This document shows, piece by piece, positions 8,621 to 17,381 of a stretch of 64,000 nt of DNA. The position numbers and the translations under genes are program-made. The stretch's first letter is position 1. Each line of letters begins with the position of its first letter. The notes beneath the pieces were generated by a model. It did not search any database. It saw only the letters and a list, made by a program, of their open reading frames with translations, and was not told the origin of the DNA. Source of the stretch: Thalassobellus citreus (GTDB lineage Bacteria > Bacteroidota > Bacteroidia > Flavobacteriales > Flavobacteriaceae); NCBI RefSeq assembly GCF_044385915.1, contig NZ_JBISCC010000113.1, forward strand, positions 12,152 to 76,151. Direction: 5' to 3'.

Positions 8621-9097
8621 TTATTCAAAATCGTAAACATAAACCTCTAGATCACCATTTGATAAGGTTTCAAGTATTATAGGTTCTATTTCTTCCCATT
8701 TCCCACCTGCTAAACCACAGCCAATTCTTGGCATATGAATACTTGCACTTAGTTTTTTTGCTTCAATTGCGATTTCACTTAAACAAGACTTAACCGCATC
8801 ATATCTAATTGGTGCTATTTTATTTACTCGTTTTAATCCTTTCTGAGCAACCATATTTCCAACAAAAACATCTTCAGACACTTGAATTAACTGGGTAGCT
8901 CCTAAAGCAAAATTATTATCAGCTTTATTTTTATACCACTGTCTATATGCCTTTTCAGGCTCTGGCCATTTCTTTGAAATTGCTAATACAAATCCTTTAC
9001 CCCAACCACCCAAATCATTACAGATATGGACAATTATTTTGTTTCCTTCAACTTGTGGAGCCGTAGCATCTCCTTTTAAATATGTTATAGTTTTCAT
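8621..9097 (-). CDS. Macro domain protein, Poa1/ALC1-like
   Basis: This 158-residue protein has a divergent macro fold. It starts with YLKGDATAP, then IVHICNDLGGWGKGFVLAIS (ligand loop 1, about residues 24-43) and HMPRIGCGLAGGKWEEIEPI (loop 2, about 120-140). The ICND/GCGLAGG pattern is that of Appr-1''-p-processing and ALC1-type macro domains, distinct from the MacroD type next door. Appr-1''-p arises when tRNA 2'-phosphate is transferred to NAD, so this copy could connect the ADP-ribose operon to the RNA-repair genes. That link is inference. Confidence 0.85.
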   Translation of the reverse strand: MKTITYLKGDATAPQVEGNKIIVHICNDLGGWGKGFVLAISKKWPEPEKAYRQWYKNKADNNFALGATQLIQVSEDVFVGNMVAQKGLKRVNKIAPIRYDAVKSCLSEIAIEAKKLSASIHMPRIGCGLAGGKWEEIEPIILETLSNGDLEVYVYDFE

Positions 9098-9098
9098 T

Positions 9099-10022
9099 TT
9101 ATATTATCAAATTTGCTTTCTCGTCTGCAATACCTATTTCAACATAGCTTCCAGAATTGAAATTTAAAAAATCAGATTCTATACCATCACTAAAAATAAC
9201 ACCTTTTGATGGCATATTAGATTCAACTTTTAATGTTTGTTTTTTTGTTATTATTCCAAAACCTATACTCGCTTGAGTAACCTTGCTTAAAAAAGGTTCC
9301 CTAACTACAAATACAAGTTTTTCATCTTCCCAACGGATTAATGATTGTTCACTTCTTTCTTTGTTAGATTGAATTTTATTAATATTATTCGCCATATTAA
9401 ATATAGAACTTAACCAACCAGTAGCGCCTGCACCAGTAGAAATTATAATTCCACTAGACGAATGCTTTTCTCTTTTACCTTTAAATTCAATATCATATCT
9501 TGAAGAAACATGAGAGTCTGCCCCTATATAAAAATCATTAAAGGCTAATAAGGTTTGTCCATCATTTAATTGCGCTTTTGCCATGGTAACCTGCTTAGTT
9601 TTATAATCTCCTTTAAGAACATTTTTAATAACAACATCTAATTCATCTGAGGTATGCTTTAATAAAACACCATCATAACGTTCTTTATCTGGATTTACAC
9701 CTATAATAGACAAACCTTTAACGTACTTAGCTGTATTTGCAACCAATCCATCTTGCCCAATAACCACTATTAAATCCTTCTCTGTAAAAATATATGTTGG
9801 TAAAAACGAACGATTAATAACTTTATACTTTAATTGCTTCGAAATAGTGTCTTGAATTTTAGACAATGATTTATAAAACGTATCATTTTCAAGCTCATAG
9901 TATCCAAAATCTCCTTCAGATTTTTCAATATAAAACTTGGCTTGAGCTTTTGAGTTAAACCTTTCTATTAGTAACTCTAGCCTTGTTTTGTCTCTTATTA
10001 TGATGACTCTTTCAAACTCCAT
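9099..10022 (-). CDS. NAD kinase-like protein
   Basis: The 307-residue protein follows the NAD-kinase/diacylglycerol-kinase fold: a GQDG loop where NAD kinases have GGDG, an LAFNDFYIG segment, the conserved loop GIIISTGAGATGW and a late SDGIE. The first glycine-rich loop is altered (VVIGQDGLVA) and there is an N-terminal extension of about 80 residues, so catalysis and substrate may differ from housekeeping NadK. It lies between an SPFH protein (5 nt away) and macro domains (1 nt), indicating NAD/NADP or ADP-ribose-nucleotide handling in this operon. Confidence 0.75.
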   Translation of the reverse strand: MEFERVIIIRDKTRLELLIERFNSKAQAKFYIEKSEGDFGYYELENDTFYKSLSKIQDTISKQLKYKVINRSFLPTYIFTEKDLIVVIGQDGLVANTAKYVKGLSIIGVNPDKERYDGVLLKHTSDELDVVIKNVLKGDYKTKQVTMAKAQLNDGQTLLAFNDFYIGADSHVSSRYDIEFKGKREKHSSSGIIISTGAGATGWLSSIFNMANNINKIQSNKERSEQSLIRWEDEKLVFVVREPFLSKVTQASIGFGIITKKQTLKVESNMPSKGVIFSDGIESDFLNFNSGSYVEIGIADEKANLII

Positions 10023-10027
10023 TTTAT

Positions 10028-11041
10028 TTATGATTTACTTCTTACAATAGAATCTAATAATTCTGGAGAAATATTTAAATTACCTATTTTATCTGCATTT
10101 TCAGCTAGTTCTCTAAAAGCTAAAGCGATATTATTACTTGGGTCATTTCCATTATTACTTATAGCCATGAGCGTTTTCCAATCCAATTCTTTATATGGTT
10201 TTAAATTCGCATTTAGAACATATTCTTTCACATCTGCTTCTTTCTTCTCATTAGTTACTTGAATATCGATAAGCTCTTTTTTCTGTTCCTCAAGAGAAAT
10301 ACTAGAAGTCATTTCCATTTGTTTTAACTTCTGAACATTCTGCTGCTTAACAACATCTGTTTCCATTTTCTTTTCAACGATTTGTTTTTGCTTTTCCTCA
10401 ACAGCAATCTCTGTATTCAATTCACTTTCCTTAATCATACGTTCTTGCTCTACAGCAAAATTTCTACGTTCATAAACAGCTTGATCGGCTTCCTTTTGAA
10501 GAGATTCTCGCATATGAGTTTCTAAAGCACGAGCCATTTCTGGATTAGGTGTAACCCCAAGCACATTAACGCTTAATATTTCTAACCCAAGCATTTGAAC
10601 AGTCTTTGATTTTTGAACATTATTAAAAATCTCTGCCTCAATATCTTCTAACCTCCTCAAAGCTTCCTTCAAACTTAAACACTGAATAATAGATGCACTA
10701 GCAGTTTGAGCTTCATTGATTATTCGTTGCTGAATTTTTTCGTAATCATGTTTCAAATACTGTTTCTTATTATTTACAGTAAAATCTAAAGCTTCAGCAA
10801 GTTGCTTTGGGTTTTCAATCTTATAAGTGACTTGTCCTTGTAAAGTAACTTCTTGATAATCTTTTGTCGTTTCATTGAATACAAATTGAAAATCATTACT
10901 CTGAACTGGAATAGAAACAATTGATGAATTTGGAGAAAAATAAAAGAATGATAAACCTCTGCCTTCTTTCTTGATTTTCCCACCTTTATAATGAATAACG
11001 TAATTCATTGAGTCGAATTTGATATAATTTATTCCTAACAT
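10028..11041 (-). CDS. SPFH/band-7 domain protein
   Basis: The protein has an SPFH (band 7/prohibitin-like) domain in the first ~190 residues and a long charged coiled-coil region (about 180-270). I place the start at the ATG at 11041, giving 337 residues. An upstream in-frame ATG at 11083 would put the operator and promoter inside the gene. There is no N-terminal membrane segment or signal peptide, so any membrane link must be peripheral. It is the first gene of the ADP-ribose operon after the regulator. SPFH proteins form scaffolds that organise enzymes; that role is inferred. Confidence 0.8.
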   Translation of the reverse strand: MLGINYIKFDSMNYVIHYKGGKIKKEGRGLSFFYFSPNSSIVSIPVQSNDFQFVFNETTKDYQEVTLQGQVTYKIENPKQLAEALDFTVNNKKQYLKHDYEKIQQRIINEAQTASASIIQCLSLKEALRRLEDIEAEIFNNVQKSKTVQMLGLEILSVNVLGVTPNPEMARALETHMRESLQKEADQAVYERRNFAVEQERMIKESELNTEIAVEEKQKQIVEKKMETDVVKQQNVQKLKQMEMTSSISLEEQKKELIDIQVTNEKKEADVKEYVLNANLKPYKELDWKTLMAISNNGNDPSNNIALAFRELAENADKIGNLNISPELLDSIVRSKS

Positions 11042-11063
11042 AACTTTGAGTTTTAAATTAGTA

Positions 11064-11138
11064 TTTGCGTAATTATAACACAAATGTAAATAGGAATATT
11101 AAATTCACCAAATATGTTTTGTGTTTTTTTTACGCAAA
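11064..11138 (-). promoter_or_regulatory. Promoter and paired half-sites of the NAD/ADP-ribose operon
   Basis: Read on the minus strand there is a -33 TTTG (11112-11109), a 20-nt spacer and a -7 TACATTTG (11088-11081), an excellent Bacteroidota promoter. Two inverted copies of TTTGCGTAA/TTACGCAAA flank it (11064-11072 and 11130-11138). The TTGCGTA core also occurs in the palindrome in front of the Nudix regulator, so NrtR-type repression by looping or paired binding is plausible. Confidence 0.6.
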
Positions 11139-11165
11139 TATATTATTAATCTAATATTCAATAAG

Positions 11166-11843
11166 TTATATTTCAAAAATTATCCCTTCCTTTTTAAGTT
11201 GGAAGTAGCGTTTTTGGTTAAATTGGAATAAATTGGCTGGTCTTCCCGAACCTTTTGATACTTTTTCGTCGAGTTCATCAAGTACATTAAGGCCAATGAT
11301 TTTCTTTCTAAAATTGCGCCTGTCAATTTCTCTGCCTAATAGGGTAGTGTATAATTTTTCTAAATCTGAAAAAGGGAATTTCTTATCGAGTAATTCAAAA
11401 CCAATAGGTTCATAAGTGATTTTTCCTTGTAACCTCTTAATGGCTATTTCAAGGATCTCTTGATGATCAAAAGAGAGTTCTTGTAATTCATCAATATTAA
11501 ACCATTGTACTTCAGCTGCATCAGTAGAAGCAAATATTTTAAATGTGTTCGGTCTTATTAGTCCAAAATAAGCTATAGAAACAACTCTTCCTCTTGGATC
11601 TCTATATGGATTTCCAAAGGTATATAATTGCTCAAGGTAATTAATCTTTACTCCTGTTTCTTCTTGTAATTCTCTCTGAACTGCTTCTTCTAAGGATTCA
11701 TCATTTAATACAAATCCACCTGGGATAGCCCATTTATCTTTGAACGGTTCATACTTTCGTTTTATAAGTAATACTGATATTTTGCCCTCTTCGTAACCAA
11801 ACACGACGGCATCAACGGATAGTTTAATGGATTGATTATTCAT
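11166..11843 (-). CDS. NrtR-type Nudix transcriptional regulator
   Basis: The 225 residues combine an N-terminal Nudix domain (Nudix box from GGFVLNDES through REL-EETGV, about residues 41-65) with a C-terminal winged helix (about 150-225: FPFSDLEKLYTTLLG, DRRNFRKKI, GSGRPANLF). This is the architecture of NrtR, which senses ADP-ribose-type ligands and controls NAD metabolism genes. A TGCGTA-N5-TACGCA palindrome abuts its start codon, suggesting autoregulation, and half-sites lie in the promoter it faces. The box appears intact, so enzymatic activity may be retained. Confidence 0.88.
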   Translation of the reverse strand: MNNQSIKLSVDAVVFGYEEGKISVLLIKRKYEPFKDKWAIPGGFVLNDESLEEAVQRELQEETGVKINYLEQLYTFGNPYRDPRGRVVSIAYFGLIRPNTFKIFASTDAAEVQWFNIDELQELSFDHQEILEIAIKRLQGKITYEPIGFELLDKKFPFSDLEKLYTTLLGREIDRRNFRKKIIGLNVLDELDEKVSKGSGRPANLFQFNQKRYFQLKKEGIIFEI

Positions 11844-11844
11844 A

Positions 11845-11861
11845 TGCGTAATTTATACGCA
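11845..11861. promoter_or_regulatory. Palindromic operator before the NrtR-type regulator
   Basis: A perfect interrupted palindrome TGCGTA-ATTTA-TACGCA starts one base upstream of the Nudix regulator's ATG. It shares the TGCGTA/TACGCA hexamer with the RtcB-regulon operators but in outward instead of inward arrangement. The position would block transcription start or early elongation, hence a likely repressor site. Confidence 0.6.
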
Positions 11862-11878
11862 AAAATACAAAATTTAAC

Positions 11879-14821
11879 TTAAACCATTTTTGTAATAATA
11901 GATTTAAGTGTATTTGTTTCCTTCCATTTTAAGAGTTTTTCCTTAGTAAAAGGATTGATTTCTATTTCTGGGAAATTATACTTTAATTCCAAAAACACTT
12001 CTAACAACTTCTTTGTTCCCCTAATAGGCACATCATTCATATTATGAATCATAAGATCTAAAAGTTTGAATAAAAATTTATTGTGCATTTTAGAAACATT
12101 AAAAAGGTTTGCTGTCAGAAGATCAGTAAACCTTTTAAGCGGTGCATATTCTCCCCATTCTAATCTACCTATAATTTCACCCAATAGTGAATTATTCACT
12201 TTCTCTTCAGAGTTAGCTTTAATCCATATTTCTGCTGCAAGCTCTCTAGCCACTTTATCACTACATAAAAGTCCAGTAGCCAAAAACATATAAGTTGTTT
12301 CTTTATAATCTGCACGATGCCATATTTCATAGAGGCCTTTGAGTAAATTGATCATGTTCTTTTTACTGCTTTCATCAAAAAAAGTAGATTCTTTTAAGTT
12401 GTTATAAATAACATTACTTAAAAACATACTCGGATTATTAGGCGATAGAAACAAGAATTTCACATCATCATGAGGCTGAATAGTAGTATAATATTTCTCC
12501 TTTTTGAAATACATATATTCATAAATACTAACAACATTTTCTTGCTTTTTCTTATTATTGAAAAGATTTTTAATATCAGAGATTAAAGAATCTGGTTCTT
12601 TTTTCTTTTCACCAAATTTTTTGAAACGCAATTCTTTACGGGTCATTGTTTTTAAAACATCTTTCTTAAGAGCATAATCGTATTGTTTATATTTTTCTTC
12701 TCTTAATTTGCAATCCCATGAATAAACCCCTCTTTCTTTTTGTAATGTATTTGATAACTGTTCTTGAAAGTAAGTTATCTCCGAATTTTTATTTCTGCTA
12801 ATAACACTCTGAATCCATAAGTCTGGTCTATCAGTATAAGTCTTTTCAAGTTCAATTAAACCATAATGATACTTTAGAATGTTTTTAATTTTTTTAGTAT
12901 TTATTTCATCTATTTTTTGTGATACATCTTTGGGGAACTCATCTAACGGTAAACGTCCAAAAGCAATTTGCATATCATATAGATTTATTTCCTCATCACT
13001 TTTTTCATATGATATGATTCGATCAATTAAAACCACAGGATCAACCCAGCAAGGTGCGTGCGTTGGTGTAGATAATAAATCTAAAGTCAAACCTCTTTTG
13101 ATGAAGGATTTAGATTTTATAAATAAGAAATGATGTATTTGATATATATAATCTGGAATAGTTTGATGCTCTATTTCTTTTAGATTTTCCTTATACCGTG
13201 ATTTATAAAATCGGTCTTCTTTAAGTTTCTTGATTTTTTGATCCTTAGTTTTTCTGAAGCTTTGAAGTTCAGCAGGGTATTTCTTCATTAATATCTCTGC
13301 GAAGTCATTAATATAATAAGCAGCTTCAGACTCAAGACTTCCAATTTGACTATTCCAGCCATCAAAATTCATCGAAAGATCTAGAGAACGCTTAAAAATA
13401 GGCTCTAGCTTTGAAACATTATCTTTATTTAAAAGCAGGTTCAGCTTTGGCAAATAACTCAAAAGCAAATCTATATGATAAACTTCATTGTTATCAATAA
13501 CCTGACTTACAAAAAAGATTAGATCATCTAGTGTTTCATAGGTAGGTAGTTTGTTTTCTTCAGTCAATAACTTTGACTCTTCAACGTCAAAAACATGATC
13601 TTCAGCTTCTTCTTCTGAAGTTATATAACTCTTTAAGGTTTCTTTCGAAGAGTGAAACAAACTATCAGTGTATAAACTAATTTCATCCAACAGTTCTTGC
13701 TTCTTTGGGTCTCCATGCTTTTCAATAATTTTTGCAGCCCTTAATTGTATTTTCTCATCAACTGTAATTAATGCTTCTGAAGCTTTTTTACAAACCGAGA
13801 TTCTAGAAGCTTTATGAGCTTTAACAATCTTATCCAAAATCATAAGTGTGGAGTTAACTACAGACTTTGTTTCAGAATTCAATTGAATCGAGCTATTTTC
13901 AATAAAGACTTTGTATTTAAACTTTTTATGATCTGCTACAGTTTTAAAATATTTTAATACCGTATTCACAACTTTTGAGTGAGGCGAATTTAGGGCAGCA
14001 AAAAACTCATTCTGTAAACTTAAAATCTCTTCTATAGTAGGAGTTAGTTTAATTAACAGGTCAAAAAACCATCCGCTCAATGTTTTATTAAATCCCTTAG
14101 TGGCTGAACATATAGTCGCTATTAAAACCTTTTTTCTGTTTAGTTTATCATCATTGGTTAAATTAGAAATCGTATCAATCCAAATATCATTACCTCCCTT
14201 ATAATTTTCTAGATGTAAATAGTTATAATAATTGTTGATACCTGATTCTTCTTCAAACAAAAACCAAATATGCTCATCTAAAGTTTCTTTGTGCTTAAAT
14301 AAAACTTCAGGTTTGTAAAAACTTCTATTTTTATTATTCTCCCATTTACTTTCAACTATTGCGTTTGGTAGTCTCGCTAGTATTAATTCATGAGATGGCT
14401 GCAACAAACCTTTTTTGAATAATGTCATCGTCTTTTCGTAATCCAACTCCCAAGGCATGTCTTCATTAATTAAATCACCAAACCATTTAGGAGTATACCA
14501 AGGGATTATGTTTTCTAAATAATCATCAGTAACGGAAAGTTGGCTGACGCTGAAAAAGGCTTTTTTTGCATCTGTTTTGTTAAAACACACATAGCACACT
14601 TTACTAATAATATTTCTTTTAGTTTCAGAATGTATAGGTTTTGAAGTATCATAGGTTCCCCAATCTGATTTCTCTCTAACCATTCGGTGCTCAAAAATCT
14701 TTTCTTTATACTTTTTTAAAAAGGGAACAAGTTCTCTTTTTTCCTTTAGAGTGAGTTTTTTTAAAAAAGGGATTACATCTTTTTCTTTGAAGACAATGTC
14801 TTCTAATTCTTTTTCAAGCAT
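11879..14821 (-). CDS. Large helical-repeat protein (DUF6493-like)
   Basis: A 980-residue, Lys/Glu-rich protein that appears almost entirely alpha-helical, with HEAT-like repeats suggested by recurrent short paired helices. No enzymatic motif, signal peptide or membrane segment is seen. It resembles the DUF6493-type proteins encoded beside SWIM zinc-finger proteins. Its start lies 2 nt after the SWIM gene's stop, so they are one operon. In many genomes such pairs accompany a MoxR ATPase and a VWA protein, which are absent here. Function unknown; a scaffold role is inferred. Confidence 0.6.
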   Translation of the reverse strand: MLEKELEDIVFKEKDVIPFLKKLTLKEKRELVPFLKKYKEKIFEHRMVREKSDWGTYDTSKPIHSETKRNIISKVCYVCFNKTDAKKAFFSVSQLSVTDDYLENIIPWYTPKWFGDLINEDMPWELDYEKTMTLFKKGLLQPSHELILARLPNAIVESKWENNKNRSFYKPEVLFKHKETLDEHIWFLFEEESGINNYYNYLHLENYKGGNDIWIDTISNLTNDDKLNRKKVLIATICSATKGFNKTLSGWFFDLLIKLTPTIEEILSLQNEFFAALNSPHSKVVNTVLKYFKTVADHKKFKYKVFIENSSIQLNSETKSVVNSTLMILDKIVKAHKASRISVCKKASEALITVDEKIQLRAAKIIEKHGDPKKQELLDEISLYTDSLFHSSKETLKSYITSEEEAEDHVFDVEESKLLTEENKLPTYETLDDLIFFVSQVIDNNEVYHIDLLLSYLPKLNLLLNKDNVSKLEPIFKRSLDLSMNFDGWNSQIGSLESEAAYYINDFAEILMKKYPAELQSFRKTKDQKIKKLKEDRFYKSRYKENLKEIEHQTIPDYIYQIHHFLFIKSKSFIKRGLTLDLLSTPTHAPCWVDPVVLIDRIISYEKSDEEINLYDMQIAFGRLPLDEFPKDVSQKIDEINTKKIKNILKYHYGLIELEKTYTDRPDLWIQSVISRNKNSEITYFQEQLSNTLQKERGVYSWDCKLREEKYKQYDYALKKDVLKTMTRKELRFKKFGEKKKEPDSLISDIKNLFNNKKKQENVVSIYEYMYFKKEKYYTTIQPHDDVKFLFLSPNNPSMFLSNVIYNNLKESTFFDESSKKNMINLLKGLYEIWHRADYKETTYMFLATGLLCSDKVARELAAEIWIKANSEEKVNNSLLGEIIGRLEWGEYAPLKRFTDLLTANLFNVSKMHNKFLFKLLDLMIHNMNDVPIRGTKKLLEVFLELKYNFPEIEINPFTKEKLLKWKETNTLKSIITKMV

Positions 14822-14822
14822 A

Positions 14823-16169
14823 TTAATTGGCTTTTGCTTTTTTCTTTACGGCTAAAATATGTTTGCATGCGCCTCGTTCACCTTGATTTTTACTAAACCA
14901 AGTACAAGTACATTTTTGCAAGTCACCTTTTATAACCACATAATGTTGTACTCCACTTCCTTCTACTTTTGCTTCTATTTCATTATCATTCTTTAGAGTG
15001 ATATTTACCTTATTATCTTCTAATAGTTTTTCAGCACCTTTTAATCTTGGATTTAATGACATTATCCTATCTAGTTTGAAAGGCAACCTTCTATAAAAGA
15101 ATCCGTTCTTAGCTAAATCATAACCCAATAGTCCCATCGCTGATAATTTGGTTGATAGTTTTTCTATTTTAGAAATATCTATTCCTTCTTCAAATGACAT
15201 TAGAGCGGGGTTGAATTCTTGATTTGTAAAAGAGTAATTATCAAACGCTTGAATCAACGAATCTGGTAAGTCTTCTATCAAAGATTCTAGCGCTGCTCCC
15301 TCTCCTGAAAAGCCTCTCCAAAAATCTCTGGAAATCGAAAAGACAAAGTTCAATTCGTCAAAACATAAAATAAAAGTCACGGATTGCATGTCTTTTTGTG
15401 GATACACTTTTAATTCATTGATTAACGGAATTAACGGCTGAAGTAATTTTAATCTATGAATTCCACCAATACAAACAGCATTATTAGCTTTTAGAGGGCT
15501 AAACAAATACTTGCTACCTCTTTTAATTAAAAAATAATCCGTTTTAACTTTTCCATTTGGAATAGTCTTAAATAGCTGAATTGCTTGAATACGATTTAAG
15601 GTTTGTGCATAATCTGATTCTGAAAAGAAATGTTGTACTGTTGTGAGTCCTTTTATCCATTTGCTTGGTAAAGGCACTTTTCTTTCAATGAAACTCTCTC
15701 CTCCTTTATGAAAACCTACTTCTTTCTGCCCCACAGACAAAATGAGATCATCATTTTTTTTGATTTTGCCTAATTCAGAAATTAAAGGGGTATTAAAATC
15801 TACATTGGTTGTACCATTTTCTATAAACTCTCCATCCTGTCCGTTGTCTAAAACATCAACTCTAGCGTATACACCTGCACAATGTGAAAAGCCTTCAAAT
15901 CTTATTTGATTATTACCAGCAGTAACTATAGGATCTTTTAATAAGGCTAATTGAAAAGGTGATAAATTAAAACTAGATTGAACTGTATTAGAAAGCGTAA
16001 TCAAACATCTTGAAAGTTCATATGGGTTATTTAGTTTCCCCCAGAAAAAGCAAGGAGAGCTCCCTTTGTCAACTTCATTAAACTTTGATAATAATAAATT
16101 CTCTTTTCCTTGTTCTTTTTTAATACTCGAAAGGGAGTTGTATTTATAATTTAAAGTTTCTGCTGACAT
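14823..16169 (-). CDS. SWIM zinc-finger domain protein
   Basis: The 448-residue protein ends with a SWIM finger (CTCTWFSKN followed by GERGACKHILAVK, about residues 423-443), matching CxC-xn-CxH zinc coordination. SWIM domains bind nucleic acid or protein partners. The preceding ~400 residues have no recognised enzymatic motif. It is promoter-proximal in a two-gene operon with the 980-residue helical-repeat protein. No TGCGTA-type operator was found upstream, so it may be outside the repair regulon. Confidence 0.8.
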   Translation of the reverse strand: MSAETLNYKYNSLSSIKKEQGKENLLLSKFNEVDKGSSPCFFWGKLNNPYELSRCLITLSNTVQSSFNLSPFQLALLKDPIVTAGNNQIRFEGFSHCAGVYARVDVLDNGQDGEFIENGTTNVDFNTPLISELGKIKKNDDLILSVGQKEVGFHKGGESFIERKVPLPSKWIKGLTTVQHFFSESDYAQTLNRIQAIQLFKTIPNGKVKTDYFLIKRGSKYLFSPLKANNAVCIGGIHRLKLLQPLIPLINELKVYPQKDMQSVTFILCFDELNFVFSISRDFWRGFSGEGAALESLIEDLPDSLIQAFDNYSFTNQEFNPALMSFEEGIDISKIEKLSTKLSAMGLLGYDLAKNGFFYRRLPFKLDRIMSLNPRLKGAEKLLEDNKVNITLKNDNEIEAKVEGSGVQHYVVIKGDLQKCTCTWFSKNQGERGACKHILAVKKKAKAN

Positions 16170-16404
16170 ACTTTTTGTTTTTAAAAATAGTAAAAAAAAT
16201 CTGCCAACTAAATTATAGATAGAAAGTTTTAAAATAAATTATTGATGTTTAAGTATAACAGAAAAGATCCATGTCCGTAATTGGGGTTTTTGACACTTAA
16301 ACGTTAAAAATTAATAAGTTTAACAACTAAATGGATTCAATTCATATAAAATGAAAATAAATTTAATTAAGTTGGTTTTTGCGTGCAAATCGCGTGCAAA
16401 TTAA

Positions 16405-16440
16405 AAAAGCTTTAAAAGATAAAATCTTCTAAAGCCTTAC
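16405..16440 (-). terminator. Terminator of tRNA-Ala
   Basis: A long imperfect stem (AAGGCTTTAGAAGAT pairing with ATCTTTTAAAGCTTTT on the minus strand) followed by T-rich sequence, just 3' of tRNA-Ala. The remaining 16170-16400 spacer is AT-rich with one tandem pair of GCGTGCAAAT (near 16381) and nothing else recognised. Confidence 0.6.
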
Positions 16441-16448
16441 TATTACTG

Positions 16449-16522
16449 TGGAGAAGATCGGATTCGAACCGACGACCTCTTGACTGCCAGTCAAGCACTC
16501 TAGCCAACTGAGCTACATCCCC
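16449..16522 (-). tRNA. tRNA-Ala (GGC)
   Basis: On the minus strand a full cloverleaf is present: acceptor GGGGATG, D-arm GCTC/GAGT, anticodon arm CTTGA-CTGGCAG-TCAAG with anticodon GGC, T-arm with TTCGAAT, and 3' acceptor CTTCTCC plus A. The G3:U70 wobble, the alanine identity element, is present; one T-T mismatch lies in the acceptor stem. CCA is not encoded. It separates the accessory region from the housekeeping block. Confidence 0.93.
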
Positions 16523-16527
16523 AAATA

Positions 16528-17322
16528 TTACTTTAACCCTCTTAAAACTAAAACAGGTCTTTTACTATGGAAATCTTTTTTAAGAATCGTGTTTTTTTCC
16601 CACTTCTTAGTAAAGAAACCTCGCTTACGTCTTACCACGCATAACAAGTCTGGATTATGGGTTTGAAAATGTTCTAAAGCACCTTGAAAAGTGGTTGCAT
16701 TTTCACTTTGTGTTCTAGTTGAAACAATATTATTCAAAGTCTCAGCAACCTCAAAATCACCATCATTATAATACATTGTTTTAACTAACAATAAATTAAC
16801 AACAGCATCAAAATTATTCTTTATATCGATTAATTGATCTAAAGCATTTTCCTTTTTTATAATAGCCGATTTTAATGCCAATAAAACACTTTTTATAGGT
16901 CTAAAAACATAACCTTCTGGAACTATTAGTGCCGGTATTTGTGTTTGTTTTATAATTTTGCCCGATGTTTTTCCTAAAAAGACTTCATCTTTAATAGAGT
17001 TTGTTCTCGGTTCTACCAAAATCAAATCAATATTCGCAGTTTTACAGGCTAACTCTAAGGTAGGAATTAATTTTCCTTTTAAAACCCGAACCGCAACATC
17101 AACACTTTTAGTATCAATTTTAGAAACCAAATTATTTAAAAACTCTTTGCTTTCACGTTCAATAATATGGTCAACCTTAATCATGGTTCCTGCTTTCGTA
17201 TACACATTATATACTTGCACAATAAAAAGTTTTGCCCCAAAAGCTTCAGCAAAGTCTACGGCATACTGTAAATGACTTAATGCATTTTTTGACGATCCTA
17301 CAGGAACTAAAATATTCTTCAT
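16528..17322 (-). CDS. Universal stress protein (tandem UspA)
   Basis: The 264 residues contain two UspA-like alpha/beta domains. The first opens with NILVPVGSSKNALSHLQYAVDFA and ends near LGKTSGKIIKQTQIPALIVPEGY (about 1-140). The second (about 141-264) lacks the full ATP-binding G-x2-G-x9-G pattern. It is cytosolic, probably a stress-response nucleotide-binding protein. The gene ends 5 nt from tRNA-Ala and is transcribed alone. Confidence 0.85.
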   Translation of the reverse strand: MKNILVPVGSSKNALSHLQYAVDFAEAFGAKLFIVQVYNVYTKAGTMIKVDHIIERESKEFLNNLVSKIDTKSVDVAVRVLKGKLIPTLELACKTANIDLILVEPRTNSIKDEVFLGKTSGKIIKQTQIPALIVPEGYVFRPIKSVLLALKSAIIKKENALDQLIDIKNNFDAVVNLLLVKTMYYNDGDFEVAETLNNIVSTRTQSENATTFQGALEHFQTHNPDLLCVVRRKRGFFTKKWEKNTILKKDFHSKRPVLVLRGLK

Positions 17323-17381
17323 ATCTATAAAGTTTGATAGCTAAATTTACAATAAATTTGGCGTAAAAGTAAAACTTTTAA

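Noticed and set aside
16374..16402. Tandem GCGTGCAAAT near tRNA-Ala as an attachment site
   Set aside because: Only two short copies, no integrase nearby and no duplicated tRNA end seen.
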